A DNA stretch of 17,684 nucleotides from Campylobacterales bacterium (GTDB lineage: Bacteria > Campylobacterota > Campylobacteria > Campylobacterales > Sulfurovaceae): the NCBI GenBank assembly GCA_014763905.1, contig JACXUN010000004.1:1-17684 (forward strand). Reading direction: 5' to 3'. The position numbers and the translations under genes are program-made. Numbering within the stretch: position 1 is the first letter of the stretch; each line of letters starts with the position of its first letter. The notes beneath the pieces are model-generated. The model had not been told where the DNA came from, ran no database searches, and worked only from the letters and a program-made list of their open reading frames with translations. Shown piece after piece: positions 7,223 through 13,814 of this stretch.

Positions 7223-8174
7223 AAGCTTTTGGTTTGCGTGAAGAGACAATCTTCTGTGACTTGATATCCCAGCACCAAAGATTCTCTTCGGTGATATGGG
7301 TACCGCCAATCCACCAATCCAAAATATTGAGATGCAGCCAATTGCGTTCTAATTTGAGTACATCCCGACCTAACGGAGTAATGGTTACCGTGTCAACGCC
7401 CTCTTTAGTATGTGATTCGAGCAGTTGAATTTGAATCAACTGTTTGATGGTATTGACAAAGTGTATCTTTTTCATAAAACGGCGTTTTTCAAGCCGTTGA
7501 TACTCTTGGAAAATCTCCTCTAGGTTACTTTTTCCATTGACAACAACCAGTAAAATAAAGTGGGTTGCACGAGAGAGTCCATTAAGGGTATTGGGAAACT
7601 CTTCCAAAAGGCGTAAAACAGCCTGCTTTAAAAATGGTAACGAAGAGATGTCATCATGAAGCAGTTTGAACCATGCCTCCGGCGTGGGTGCGGTGAATGC
7701 AGCCCAAGCTTTACGGGCGACGATCAACTGATTGGGGGTAATCGGTTCTTTGTTATAAAGCAGCATACTCTTTAACTTTTCTGGGGAACAAAAAGCAAGA
7801 TGACGATCCGGAAGAATCAAAAAAATAGAAGCGGTATCGGTCGCATAGCGGGCAAACCAATCTAAAATTTGTATCAACTGCAGCTGATCGCAAAGGTCAT
7901 GCTCAAACCATAAAATAATCCGATCATATTTTCTAAAAGCATGAAGAGTGCCATTTCGTTCTTTGAATCGTCTATTAATAGTATCTAAATCTTCCAGTCC
8001 TTGGCTACTGATATACTCGGCTCTCTGTGTCGAGAGTGCTTCGAGTGTTAAATTTTGAGGAACGGGACCAAAATATAAAAAATCTTGCCACGCTAAAAAG
8101 TTACCGGGGATATTTCCCTGTTTCATTACTTTGATAATCTCATCACAACTAACGATATTTAAAATTTTATTCAT
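7221..8174 (-). CDS. DUF1835 domain-containing protein
   Basis: A 317-residue soluble protein of unknown function. The first about 120 residues match my knowledge of DUF1835: ILNIVSCDEII, NFLAWQDFLYFGPVP, then LSTQRAEYIS and the hallmark IILWFEHDLCDQLQLIQIL. The rest is helical. Around 225-285 there is a pattern resembling a winged helix (IKQLIQIQLLES followed by VTITPLGRDVLKLERN), which could bind nucleic acid; that is inference. No signal peptide or membrane segment is seen. A TATAAT on the minus strand at 8214-8219 would place transcription start about 30 nt before the ATG, so it appears to be a single-gene unit convergent with trmA. Confidence 0.85.
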   Translation of the reverse strand: MNKILNIVSCDEIIKVMKQGNIPGNFLAWQDFLYFGPVPQNLTLEALSTQRAEYISSQGLEDLDTINRRFKERNGTLHAFRKYDRIILWFEHDLCDQLQLIQILDWFARYATDTASIFLILPDRHLAFCSPEKLKSMLLYNKEPITPNQLIVARKAWAAFTAPTPEAWFKLLHDDISSLPFLKQAVLRLLEEFPNTLNGLSRATHFILLVVVNGKSNLEEIFQEYQRLEKRRFMKKIHFVNTIKQLIQIQLLESHTKEGVDTVTITPLGRDVLKLERNWLHLNILDWWIGGTHITEENLWCWDIKSQKIVSSRKPKA

Positions 8175-8213
8175 GGGATACTTCTATAAATATTAATTTA
8201 TTCTTAAATAAAT

Positions 8214-8219
8214 ATTATA
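8214..8219 (-). promoter_or_regulatory. Probable -10 of the DUF1835 gene
   Basis: TATAAT on the minus strand inside the very AT-rich 67-nt gap 8175-8241, about 40 nt before the ATG at 8174. The surrounding AATATTATAATATT is palindromic, so strand choice rests only on the downstream gene. Confidence 0.4.
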
Positions 8220-8241
8220 ATATTTTAATTTAAAATTAAGC

Positions 8242-8832
8242 TTATGAAATCTCCGGAGCTTCTATTGCTGTTCCCAATTTTCGATACTCTCGTCCTACCC
8301 GAGCAATACTTTCGAGTTCAAATTGAATTTTGGTTGGATGGGTAACGATTTGATCCTCGATATAGAGATGTTTGATTTCGATAATAACCGGAATGGTAGG
8401 ACTGCCTTCGAGTTTGACCTCTTGCAGATATTCGCCAAAGAGTGCAACTTTGATCCCCTGAGGCATTGGCGGATAGCCTTCCATCATGCGTGAGATTGGA
8501 ATATCAAAATAGTCTACTTCACTCTCAGTCGGTTCGAGAGCTTTGGAACTGAGATGCATTGCCTCAAAATGTGCTTCATCGATAATAGAGATCACACATC
8601 GTTTGGTTGCTCTGAGATTGGCGAGGGTATCCTTGGGACGACCATCTGGGCGATGTCCGATAGAAACGATAACCGTAGGCGGCGTTGAAGAGATTGGTGT
8701 GAAGTATGAAAAGGGAGCCAAATTCAGTTGTTTGCCTTCGGTCATAATCCAGGCGATAGGTCGGGGTGTAATGGCACTTGCCATCAGATGGTAACGTTCC
8801 GTTGCCGTTTTTGTTTCAAAATCGATTAACAT
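8242..8832 (-). CDS. Flavin reductase-like (DIM6/NTAB family) protein
   Basis: A 196-residue cytoplasmic FMN-binding split-barrel protein of the flavin reductase-like family. Diagnostic blocks are SAITPRPIAWI (about 20-30), LNLAPFSYFTPISSTPPTVIVSIG (36-59 region) and RPDGRPKDTLANLRAT. Family members reduce flavins with NAD(P)H or act as flavoprotein oxidoreductases with unknown substrates; which applies here cannot be told. The ATG has an AAAGG ribosome site 7 nt upstream. A putative 46-residue gene ends 29 nt upstream on the same strand, so the two may share a transcript. The gene downstream is separated by an AT-rich gap holding its own promoter. Confidence 0.88.
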   Translation of the reverse strand: MLIDFETKTATERYHLMASAITPRPIAWIMTEGKQLNLAPFSYFTPISSTPPTVIVSIGHRPDGRPKDTLANLRATKRCVISIIDEAHFEAMHLSSKALEPTESEVDYFDIPISRMMEGYPPMPQGIKVALFGEYLQEVKLEGSPTIPVIIEIKHLYIEDQIVTHPTKIQFELESIARVGREYRKLGTAIEAPEIS

Positions 8833-8861
8833 CTAAAAACCTTTTTAAGTGGGATTATAGC

Positions 8862-9002
8862 CTATTTTAGTCTAGGAATAATAATCGTCAATATTTCCAA
8901 AACATTAGAGACAGTAGAGACCGCCAATGATGGATTGACTCCTTCTTTTAATGATGTCGCTGATGAAATAGCAACAAATATTCCCAAAAAGGCAGATTTC
9001 AT
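8862..9002 (-). CDS. Putative 46-residue hydrophobic protein
   Basis: Minus-strand ATG at 9002 with an AAGGA ribosome site 6 nt upstream, ending in TAG at 8862-8864. The product starts MKSAFLGIFVAISSATS, has a short polar turn (LKEGVNPS) and a second hydrophobic run ending LEILTIIIPRLK. This suggests a small membrane or exported protein of two hydrophobic stretches. A TACAAT -10 candidate lies at 9030-9035 (minus strand), with a tandem 10-nt repeat just after it. It is not recognised as a named family. A possible role as a small membrane peptide or type I toxin-like protein is speculation; co-transcription with the flavin reductase gene downstream is plausible. Confidence 0.45.
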   Translation of the reverse strand: MKSAFLGIFVAISSATSLKEGVNPSLAVSTVSNVLEILTIIIPRLK

Positions 9003-9010
9003 TTTAATCC

Positions 9011-9031
9011 TTAAAGTAATATTAAAGTAAT
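9011..9031. repeat. Tandem 10-nt direct repeat in a leader region
   Basis: TTAAAGTAAT occurs at 9011-9020 and again at 9022-9031, one base apart. It sits between the predicted -10 and the ribosome site of the 46-residue gene, about one helical turn apart, which would suit a regulator binding site. In such AT-rich DNA it may also be chance. Confidence 0.4.
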
Positions 9032-9112
9032 TGTATTAAATATTACATAGGCAATAACTTAAAATTTTATTAAATTACTAAAAAAATGATTTAAAATATC
9101 ACAAATGTGAAA

Positions 9113-9523
9113 TCATTGGATATCATGAACGCACCGCACATATCGGTCATAATTAATGGAAGCATTGCTGGTGGAACCGTCTTTGAAACTCACACCCCAG
9201 TACTCGTCACTGCTGCGTACATATGGGGTATTCGACCAGTAGAGCGTCTCATCATCGACATAGGAAAACTCTTTGAGAAGGGCAGGTTTGTAGCGTTTAT
9301 AATCGACAATCGTTAGGAGTTCTTGGAGTGTAGGGAGTCTCCAGTTTTCATATTTTTCAATGGTAAGTTCCTCACAATACTGTTTGGCTTGGTTGTGGTT
9401 AACTTTGGTCAATTCGACATGTGGGGTGTCTTCCCATAGCAGTTTGGTGCTGTCATCTTTGACCATGGTCGGTTCCGCATGGAGCAGTGCCAATGTCGAT
9501 AATAAAAGCGTAATTTTTTTCAT
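9113..9523 (-). CDS. Secreted DUF1566 (Lcl C-terminal domain) protein
   Basis: A 136-residue protein with a classical signal peptide (MKKITLLLSTLALLHA, probable cleavage before EPT), hence periplasmic or outer-membrane associated. The mature part is a single DUF1566/Lcl domain, shown by TKLLWED, the AKQYCEEL helix, NWRLPTLQEL, LYWSNTPY and the closing YVRCVHD with its conserved Cys. Two ATGs lie 6 nt apart; an AAGGA touches the first (9529), so the second (9523) has proper spacing and is chosen. The function of this fold in bacteria is mostly unknown, often cell-surface or sugar-binding by analogy. A TATAAT at 9542-9547 (minus) could be its -10 with a very short leader. Confidence 0.85.
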   Translation of the reverse strand: MKKITLLLSTLALLHAEPTMVKDDSTKLLWEDTPHVELTKVNHNQAKQYCEELTIEKYENWRLPTLQELLTIVDYKRYKPALLKEFSYVDDETLYWSNTPYVRSSDEYWGVSFKDGSTSNASINYDRYVRCVHDIQ

Positions 9524-9576
9524 AGTCATTCCTTTTTTATAATTATAACTTTTTTAAATAAAAAAGAGTGTTTTGG

Positions 9577-9582
9577 TACAAT
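9577..9582 (+). promoter_or_regulatory. Candidate -10 of the split small gene
   Basis: TACAAT preceded by TTTTGG on the plus strand, with T/A-rich DNA upstream. Transcription would start at about 9589, almost exactly at the left edge of the inverted repeat at 9598, so the hairpin would form the 5' end of the RNA. No clear -35. Confidence 0.4.
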
Positions 9583-9597
9583 GGCATTGAGAAAATA

Positions 9598-9682
9598 GCT
9601 CAGACCTTCTACCATATATCACACAAGACGATAAATCTTTCCGTTGGTCTGAGCATCTTGTGTGATATATGGTAGAAGGTCT
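9598..9682 (+). repeat. Perfect 27-bp inverted repeat with a competing 9-bp pairing
   Basis: Positions 9602-9628 are the exact reverse complement of 9656-9682 (27 of 27), around a 27-nt centre. In addition GCTCAGACC at 9598-9606 is the exact reverse complement of GGTCTGAGC at 9646-9654 in the centre, so the two pairings exclude each other. The right arm ends 11 nt before an AAGGA ribosome site (9693-9697) and 23 nt before the ATG at 9706. It lies in the divergent gap between the DUF1566 gene and the split small gene and has no T run, so it is not a standard terminator. It may be a regulatory leader, a structured RNA or the ends of a decayed mobile element. Confidence 0.85.
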
Positions 9683-9705
9683 ATGGAGAAAAAAGGATAA
9701 GATGA

Positions 9706-9916
9706 ATGAAAGTCGTTATCGATTTAATCGAAAATTTACGTGAAAGCATAGGCAATGACGGCAGAAGATTTGATCAAACACCTTTTGATCGCCGATCCCA
9801 AAGAGATGATGTTTGAGCTTTATATTGATATTGTGGGAGCAAAGGTTACAAAAGAGGTAGTCGGTTTTGGTGTTAATCATGAAGAGAAGAAATATGGACT
9901 CTTCATTATGGCATAA
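9706..9916 (+). pseudogene. Small acidic-protein gene split by a frameshift
   Basis: The first part starts at ATG 9706 with an AAGGA 8 nt upstream, encodes MKVVIDLIENLRESIGND and runs into a stop at 9814-9816 (36 residues). The second frame, +1, is open from an ATG at 9755 to TAA at 9914-9916 (53 residues; MTAEDLIKHLL to KKYGLFIMA) and has no ribosome site of its own. It is closed upstream by a TAG at 9749-9751, so a single shift between 9752 and 9816 would join both into one protein of about 70 residues. The parts together read like one small soluble protein of unknown function. Two coupled overlapping genes, or a sequencing error, are the alternatives. Confidence 0.5.
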
Positions 9917-9961
9917 TACGCTATTCGATAAAATGTTAAAATTTCTTTAAAAAGGTAGATG

Positions 9962-10900
9962 ATGTCAGTTAAATGTGCATTTTTATTTCCAGGTCAAGGT
10001 TCTCAGTCGGTAGGGATGGGAAAAGATTTCTTTGATAACAGCGAAGTTGCCAAAGATATGGTCAAAGCAGCCAGTGAGCGTACCGGAATCGATTTTGAGC
10101 AGTTGATGTTTGAAGCCAATGATAATCTCGGTCAAACCGAGTTTACACAGCCGGCAATTTTGTTGGTGAGTGCGATCGCTCATAAGCTTTTTACCGATGC
10201 GACGGGAATGAAACCGGCATTGACTTTAGGACACTCTTTGGGTGAGATGTCGGCATTGGTCGCGGCGGGTGCATTGAACGCAATCGATGCGGTAGAGTTG
10301 GTCAATCTCCGTGGTAAATTGATGGCAGAAGCGTGTGCGGGTCAAGATGTCGGGATGTTGGTTTCATTAGGACTCAGTGATGAGGCAGTCGAAGAGATTT
10401 GTGAAGCACAGCGAGCCGAGGGCAAACAAGTCTGGGCAGTCAACTACAATGCCGACGGTCAAATCGTTATCGCCGGAATCAAAAGTGATTTAGAAACACT
10501 GGTCGATGTCCTCAAAGCAGCCAAAGCTAAACGAGCCATGCTCTTGGATATGTCGGTAGCCTCTCACTGCCCACTGCTTCAAAGTGCCGTCGATCCATTG
10601 GTCGTCAAACTTCAAGAGATGCTCCAAGATAACTTCATCGCTCCGGTCGTCTCCAACGTAACTGCGGAAAAATACAGCACTAAAGCCGAAGCTTTAGAAC
10701 TACTCGGACAACAGTTAGTCGCACCAGTCAAATACAAACACTCCATCGCCAATATTGACGCTGAAGTTGACTGTTACATCGAGTTGGGAAATGGAAACGT
10801 ACTCAAAGGACTCAACAAAAAAGCTACCTCCAAGCCACACTTCAATGTCACTGACATGGCATCACTCAAAGCCACTATCGCAGCGGTCAAAGAGCTGTAA
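9962..10900 (+). CDS. fabD: Malonyl-CoA:ACP transacylase FabD
   Basis: Transfers malonyl from CoA to acyl carrier protein, supplying the extender unit for fatty acid synthesis in the cytosol. The 312-residue product shows FLFPGQGSQSVGMGK at the N terminus, the nucleophile Ser92 in GHSLGEMSALVAAG, Arg117 in NLRGKLM that anchors the malonyl carboxylate, and the catalytic His202 in SVASHCPLL. Two ATGs stand side by side (9959, 9962); AAAGG at 9951-9955 is 6 nt from the second, which is preferred. It stands alone on the plus strand, without other fab genes nearby. A GC-rich palindrome follows the stop by 5 nt. Confidence 0.96.
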   Translation: MSVKCAFLFPGQGSQSVGMGKDFFDNSEVAKDMVKAASERTGIDFEQLMFEANDNLGQTEFTQPAILLVSAIAHKLFTDATGMKPALTLGHSLGEMSALVAAGALNAIDAVELVNLRGKLMAEACAGQDVGMLVSLGLSDEAVEEICEAQRAEGKQVWAVNYNADGQIVIAGIKSDLETLVDVLKAAKAKRAMLLDMSVASHCPLLQSAVDPLVVKLQEMLQDNFIAPVVSNVTAEKYSTKAEALELLGQQLVAPVKYKHSIANIDAEVDCYIELGNGNVLKGLNKKATSKPHFNVTDMASLKATIAAVKEL

Positions 10901-10901
10901 C

Positions 10902-10929
10902 GTAGCGTGGGCATTCCTGCCCACGAAAA
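10902..10929 (+). repeat. REP-like palindrome 1
   Basis: CGTGGGCA (10906-10913) pairs perfectly with TGCCCACG (10918-10925) around TTCC, followed by AAAA. It begins GTAG and matches the layout of the two other units in this list: GTRGG, a YGGGC stem, a GCCCR stem and an A run. It directly follows fabD and may also weakly end its transcript, though the following T-rich stretch is interrupted. Confidence 0.6.
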
Positions 10930-10986
10930 TTCTTTCTTCTTCCCTAAATCTCTCTTGTTTTTTTAGTCGATTTTAAGTACAATAAA

Positions 10987-11089
10987 ATGGTATTTATCGA
11001 ATCAGAACTGTTTGAAAAGATTAGAGACGATACTCTTGGCATTAATCGATAAATATCCTGATATGTTAGAATGGTTGGAGACATTATGA
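10987..11089 (+). pseudogene. Decayed RelE/HigB-type toxin gene fragment
   Basis: From ATG 10987 the frame reads MVFIESELFEKIRDDTL and stops at 11052. In the +1 frame the sequence continues as LALIDKYPDM and stops at 11089. The beginning resembles the N terminus of HigB/RelE-like toxins (a V/R-F-I-E-S/T-P-x-F start), and the second piece resembles the following LxxAL..NPDxG segment. The rest of a toxin of about 100 residues is missing. No antitoxin gene is visible. This rests on remembered family shape, not on a search, so confidence is moderate at best. Confidence 0.35.
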
Positions 11090-11123
11090 AAGAAGCCATT
11101 GCTTTAATCGTTTGCCATTTAAA

Positions 11124-11153
11124 TTTTTGTCGGGCAGGGGAAGCCCGACCCAC
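11124..11153 (-). repeat. REP-like palindrome 2
   Basis: On the minus strand GTGGG is followed by the stem GTCGGGC / GCCCGAC (7 bp, 7-nt loop; plus-strand arms 11129-11135 and 11143-11149) and then AAAAA. It shares layout and the CCCACGAA flank with unit 1 but lies in the opposite orientation, just past the stop of the epimerase-like gene. No T run follows the stem on that strand, so it is not a typical terminator. Confidence 0.6.
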
Positions 11154-11157
11154 GAAT

Positions 11158-12018
11158 TCACGTATCTAAGATATCCGCAATCGTCTCCTCAATAGTCTCA
11201 AATCTAAACACAAACCCACTCTCCAAAACCCGTTTTGGTATTACACTTTGTCCATCAGTCAGTACGGAAGCACCCTCACCAAAAACCAGCTCTACGACAA
11301 AAGCAGGAAGCGGGATAACCGTCGGTCGATGAAGGGTTGCACCTAGAGCTTTGGTCAGACCATAGTTGGTGGTCGGTATCGGGCTGCTCATATTATAGAT
11401 ACCGTGAACTGTTTGATCCTCAATAGCATGAAGATAAAAATGTTTCAAATCCTCGATATGGATAAACGAGAGGGCTTGACGACCGCTGCCTATTACCCCA
11501 CCTAGACCGAGTTTAAACGGCAGCAGCATTTTTTTTAAGGCTCCGCCATCTTTACCGAGGATAATCCCAAAGCGTAAAATTACGGTACGAACCCCCAATG
11601 CTTCTGCTTGGAGAGCTGTTGCTTCCCAATCTTGACAGAGTTTGGAGAGAAAGTCGTCGGCATAGTTGGTGGTGTACTCATCGTACTCTTGATCATTTTT
11701 GTAGATACCGACCGCCGAAGTAGAGATCAGCAGTTCAGGAGGTTTATCCAGCTGTTTCATCGCCTCAACCAAAGCTTGAGTGGTATCAATACGACTATGA
11801 TAAAGAACTTTTTTATACGATTCACTCCAACGTCTGATAATACTTGCTCCGGCGAGGTTGATCACTATCTCACTGTGTTCTAGTTTATCTCGAAGTTGTG
11901 TCGGATTCTGAATATCTCGGCGGCTAATAGGGGTAACGGTGTACCCATGCTCGGTAAAGAGTCTGGTTAAATGGGAACCCACAAATCCTGAGGCTCCGGT
12001 TATGGCTATCTGTCTCAT
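11158..12018 (-). CDS. TIGR01777-family NAD(P)-binding epimerase-like protein
   Basis: A 286-residue extended short-chain dehydrogenase/reductase of the SDR39U1-like group (YfcH type), whose substrate is unknown. The N-terminal Rossmann motif ITGASGFVGSHL is present, followed by VINLAGASI with the group-typical NLAG, RWSESYKK, and the STSAVGIYKND segment where the active-site Ser and Tyr-like residues lie. The C-terminal part (FVVELVFGEGASVLTDGQSVIPKRVLESGFVF) is the DUF1731 tail typical of TIGR01777. An AAAGGAG ribosome site stands 6 nt before the ATG. It is a single gene, convergent with fabD and flanked by REP-like palindromes on both sides. Confidence 0.9.
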   Translation of the reverse strand: MRQIAITGASGFVGSHLTRLFTEHGYTVTPISRRDIQNPTQLRDKLEHSEIVINLAGASIIRRWSESYKKVLYHSRIDTTQALVEAMKQLDKPPELLISTSAVGIYKNDQEYDEYTTNYADDFLSKLCQDWEATALQAEALGVRTVILRFGIILGKDGGALKKMLLPFKLGLGGVIGSGRQALSFIHIEDLKHFYLHAIEDQTVHGIYNMSSPIPTTNYGLTKALGATLHRPTVIPLPAFVVELVFGEGASVLTDGQSVIPKRVLESGFVFRFETIEETIADILDT

Positions 12019-12078
12019 GGTTGACTCCTTTCTATTTGCATCTTATCCTATTTGTGCGTTTTTTGGTAGGCAAAAAAT

Positions 12079-12104
12079 GTAGGTTGGGCAATTGCCCAAT
12101 AAAA
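12079..12104 (+). repeat. REP-like palindrome 3
   Basis: TTGGGCAATTGCCCAA (12084-12099) is a perfect 16-nt palindrome preceded by GTAGG and followed by TAAAA, the same layout as units 1 and 2. It follows the stop of the response-regulator gene by 8-30 nt. Read on the minus strand a T run comes only several bases after the stem, so use as a terminator is possible but weak. Confidence 0.55.
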
Positions 12105-12111
12105 GAGGGAT

Positions 12112-12822
12112 TTATAAACTAATCTTCTCCAAATACTCCCGAAACTCTTTCGCCCCATCTTTAGAGGTGGTCACCACCGAACTGATCCCATTGAAGCTAA
12201 TCTCCAATTTTGACTGCTCCACACTTCGCATCGATTTGATCTTGTCGATATTGACAATATAGGAGCGATGCACACGAAAGAAGTTGGGGGTAGAGAGGAG
12301 TTTTTCTATCTCTCCGATCTTGCGTCGGACATAGACATCCGCCTCTTTGGTTTTGATAATCACTTCATCAAGATCGGCTTTGAGGTAGTAGATATCTTCG
12401 GGGTTGATAATGTAGAATCGGCTACCGCTTTTGCCCATAATTTTTTTGGTGATCGGGGCGTTATTGAGGGAGAGGGTTTTAATCTTTTGGAGGGTTTTGT
12501 TGATATCCTCTTGACTAACCGGTTTCATCAGATACCCCACACCGCCGCTCTCAAAGGCATCGAGAGCATATTCGCTATACGCCGTTTGGAAGACGATAAA
12601 GGTCTGCGGTGACAGCTCCACCACCTCATCGGCAAACTCCAATCCTGTCATCTCCGGCATCGAGATATCCAAAAAAAGAACATCGACTCGCTCTTTTTTG
12701 ATCTGTTTGAGCGCTTCAATAGGGTCTTGATAGGTACTAATTTCCTCTACTTTGGCTTCTTTCAGCAGCCGTTCCATTCGGCTCAATGCCAATGCTTCGT
12801 CATCGACGACCATAACTTTCAT
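12112..12822 (-). CDS. LytTR-family response regulator
   Basis: A 236-residue transcription regulator. The receiver domain (about 1-120) has the acidic pair VDDEA (7-9), the phospho-acceptor Asp52 in LFLDISMPEMTG, a Thr80 switch position and Lys100 in YLMKPVS. The LytTR DNA-binding domain (about 130-236) shows YYLKADLDEVIIKT, FFRVHRSYIVNI and ISSVVTTSKDGAKEF. The gene starts within the stop of the kinase gene (ATGA, 4-nt overlap) with an AAAGGAG ribosome site, so the two form a coupled pair. It is the last gene of the DUF523-photolyase operon. LytTR regulators usually bind imperfect direct repeats 21 bp apart; its targets are unknown. Confidence 0.94.
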   Translation of the reverse strand: MKVMVVDDEALALSRMERLLKEAKVEEISTYQDPIEALKQIKKERVDVLFLDISMPEMTGLEFADEVVELSPQTFIVFQTAYSEYALDAFESGGVGYLMKPVSQEDINKTLQKIKTLSLNNAPITKKIMGKSGSRFYIINPEDIYYLKADLDEVIIKTKEADVYVRRKIGEIEKLLSTPNFFRVHRSYIVNIDKIKSMRSVEQSKLEISFNGISSVVTTSKDGAKEFREYLEKISL

Positions 12823-13814
12823 CGTTGCTCCTTTAGTTCTATCGTAAATTTCATTAGTGTATTATCCACACTGTGCGTGAGTTTGCCAACCTGCAAAAGA
12901 TGCAATCGGTCTTGCAGGTTTTGTAATCCTGTACCGTAGTGTATCTCGCGGGTTATTTTACCATTATTGGTCACGCTTATACGACCCTTGCGATACTCAA
13001 TAGAAATATCCAGAGGTTTTTTCTGATATCCGTGTTTGATCGCATTCTCCACCAACAGCTGAATTGAAAACTTAGGAATCACTCTTTGTTCAACTTTGGA
13101 GTCGATATCCACTGTGAGATGAATCTGATTGGCAAAGCGTATGTTTTCGATCTCCACATAGGTACGCACCATCTCCAGTTCCAATGCCAAAGGAATGAGA
13201 CTCTCTTTATTAATGGCATTACGCAAAAAGGTTGCCAGATTGAGAATCGAGCGTTCGGCTTTTTGCTGATCGATATAGACCAGTTCGCTCATGGAGTTGA
13301 GGGCATTGAAGAGGAAATGGGGGTTGAGTTCATTCTCTAACGCTTGGAGACGATTGGCAGTGATCTGATTGCGGCTCTGTTCGTGTTTGTACTTCATGGC
13401 GATAAACTGATGCAGAATCAACCCGATCAAAAAGGTCAAAAAGCCCATCGTTGTGGCAATCCAAACCCACCAACCCTCCAACATCAAGGCAATTGGCAGT
13501 GCCAAACCATGCCCCACAAAATAGCTGACACCAAATCCCAAAAACCCAGCGATAAACGAAAAAATGAAGCTGATCACATACCAAAAACTGTCATTGACTT
13601 TGGGCAAGATCGCGTTATTGGAGATCGTAATCAGTACCGAAGAGAAAAGGGCTATCATAATTGCCGTCAAGACACTAAAAACAATCGTCGAGAGGTACTG
13701 CAAATGGGGGTTTATCAGATACAAAATGACCGAAAAGAGCAACCCAAAAAATGCCCCGATAATAATGACATAAAGCCAATCCCAAAAGGTGACTTTGAGT
13801 TCGATCTTATCCAT
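12819..13814 (-). CDS. LytS/YehU-type sensor histidine kinase
   Basis: A 331-residue membrane kinase. Four hydrophobic segments occupy the N-terminal part (about 15-35, 41-65, 76-100, 113-138), with almost no extracellular domain, so sensing is probably within the membrane or by an attached ligand. The His_kinase domain of the PF06580 type follows, with phospho-acceptor His166 in NPHFLFNALNSMSELV. The ATP-binding part has the N box LLVENAIKHGYQKK and the G-box pattern YGTGLQNLQDRL. It overlaps the response-regulator gene by 4 nt and the FAD oxidoreductase gene by 8 nt, with AAGGA before its ATG. The partner is certainly the LytTR regulator; the signal is unknown. Confidence 0.93.
   Translation of the reverse strand: MDKIELKVTFWDWLYVIIIGAFFGLLFSVILYLINPHLQYLSTIVFSVLTAIMIALFSSVLITISNNAILPKVNDSFWYVISFIFSFIAGFLGFGVSYFVGHGLALPIALMLEGWWVWIATTMGFLTFLIGLILHQFIAMKYKHEQSRNQITANRLQALENELNPHFLFNALNSMSELVYIDQQKAERSILNLATFLRNAINKESLIPLALELEMVRTYVEIENIRFANQIHLTVDIDSKVEQRVIPKFSIQLLVENAIKHGYQKKPLDISIEYRKGRISVTNNGKITREIHYGTGLQNLQDRLHLLQVGKLTHSVDNTLMKFTIELKEQR

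Noticed and set aside
9099..9110. TCACA-AA-TGTGA palindrome as a CRP-type site
   Set aside because: The half sites are in the inverse order of the CRP consensus with a 2-nt spacer, and the site lies at a gene's 3' end.
9683..9700. Five-codon leader peptide (MEKKG) after the inverted repeat
   Set aside because: No ribosome site and too short to support from sequence.
10902..10929. Palindrome after fabD as a strong intrinsic terminator
   Set aside because: No continuous T run follows the stem, and related units occur in both orientations; a dispersed repeat explains it better.
11086..11169. 27-residue open frame overlapping the toxin remnant (ATGA overlap)
   Set aside because: More than a third of it is made of the REP-like palindrome and it runs into the convergent gene; no family resemblance.
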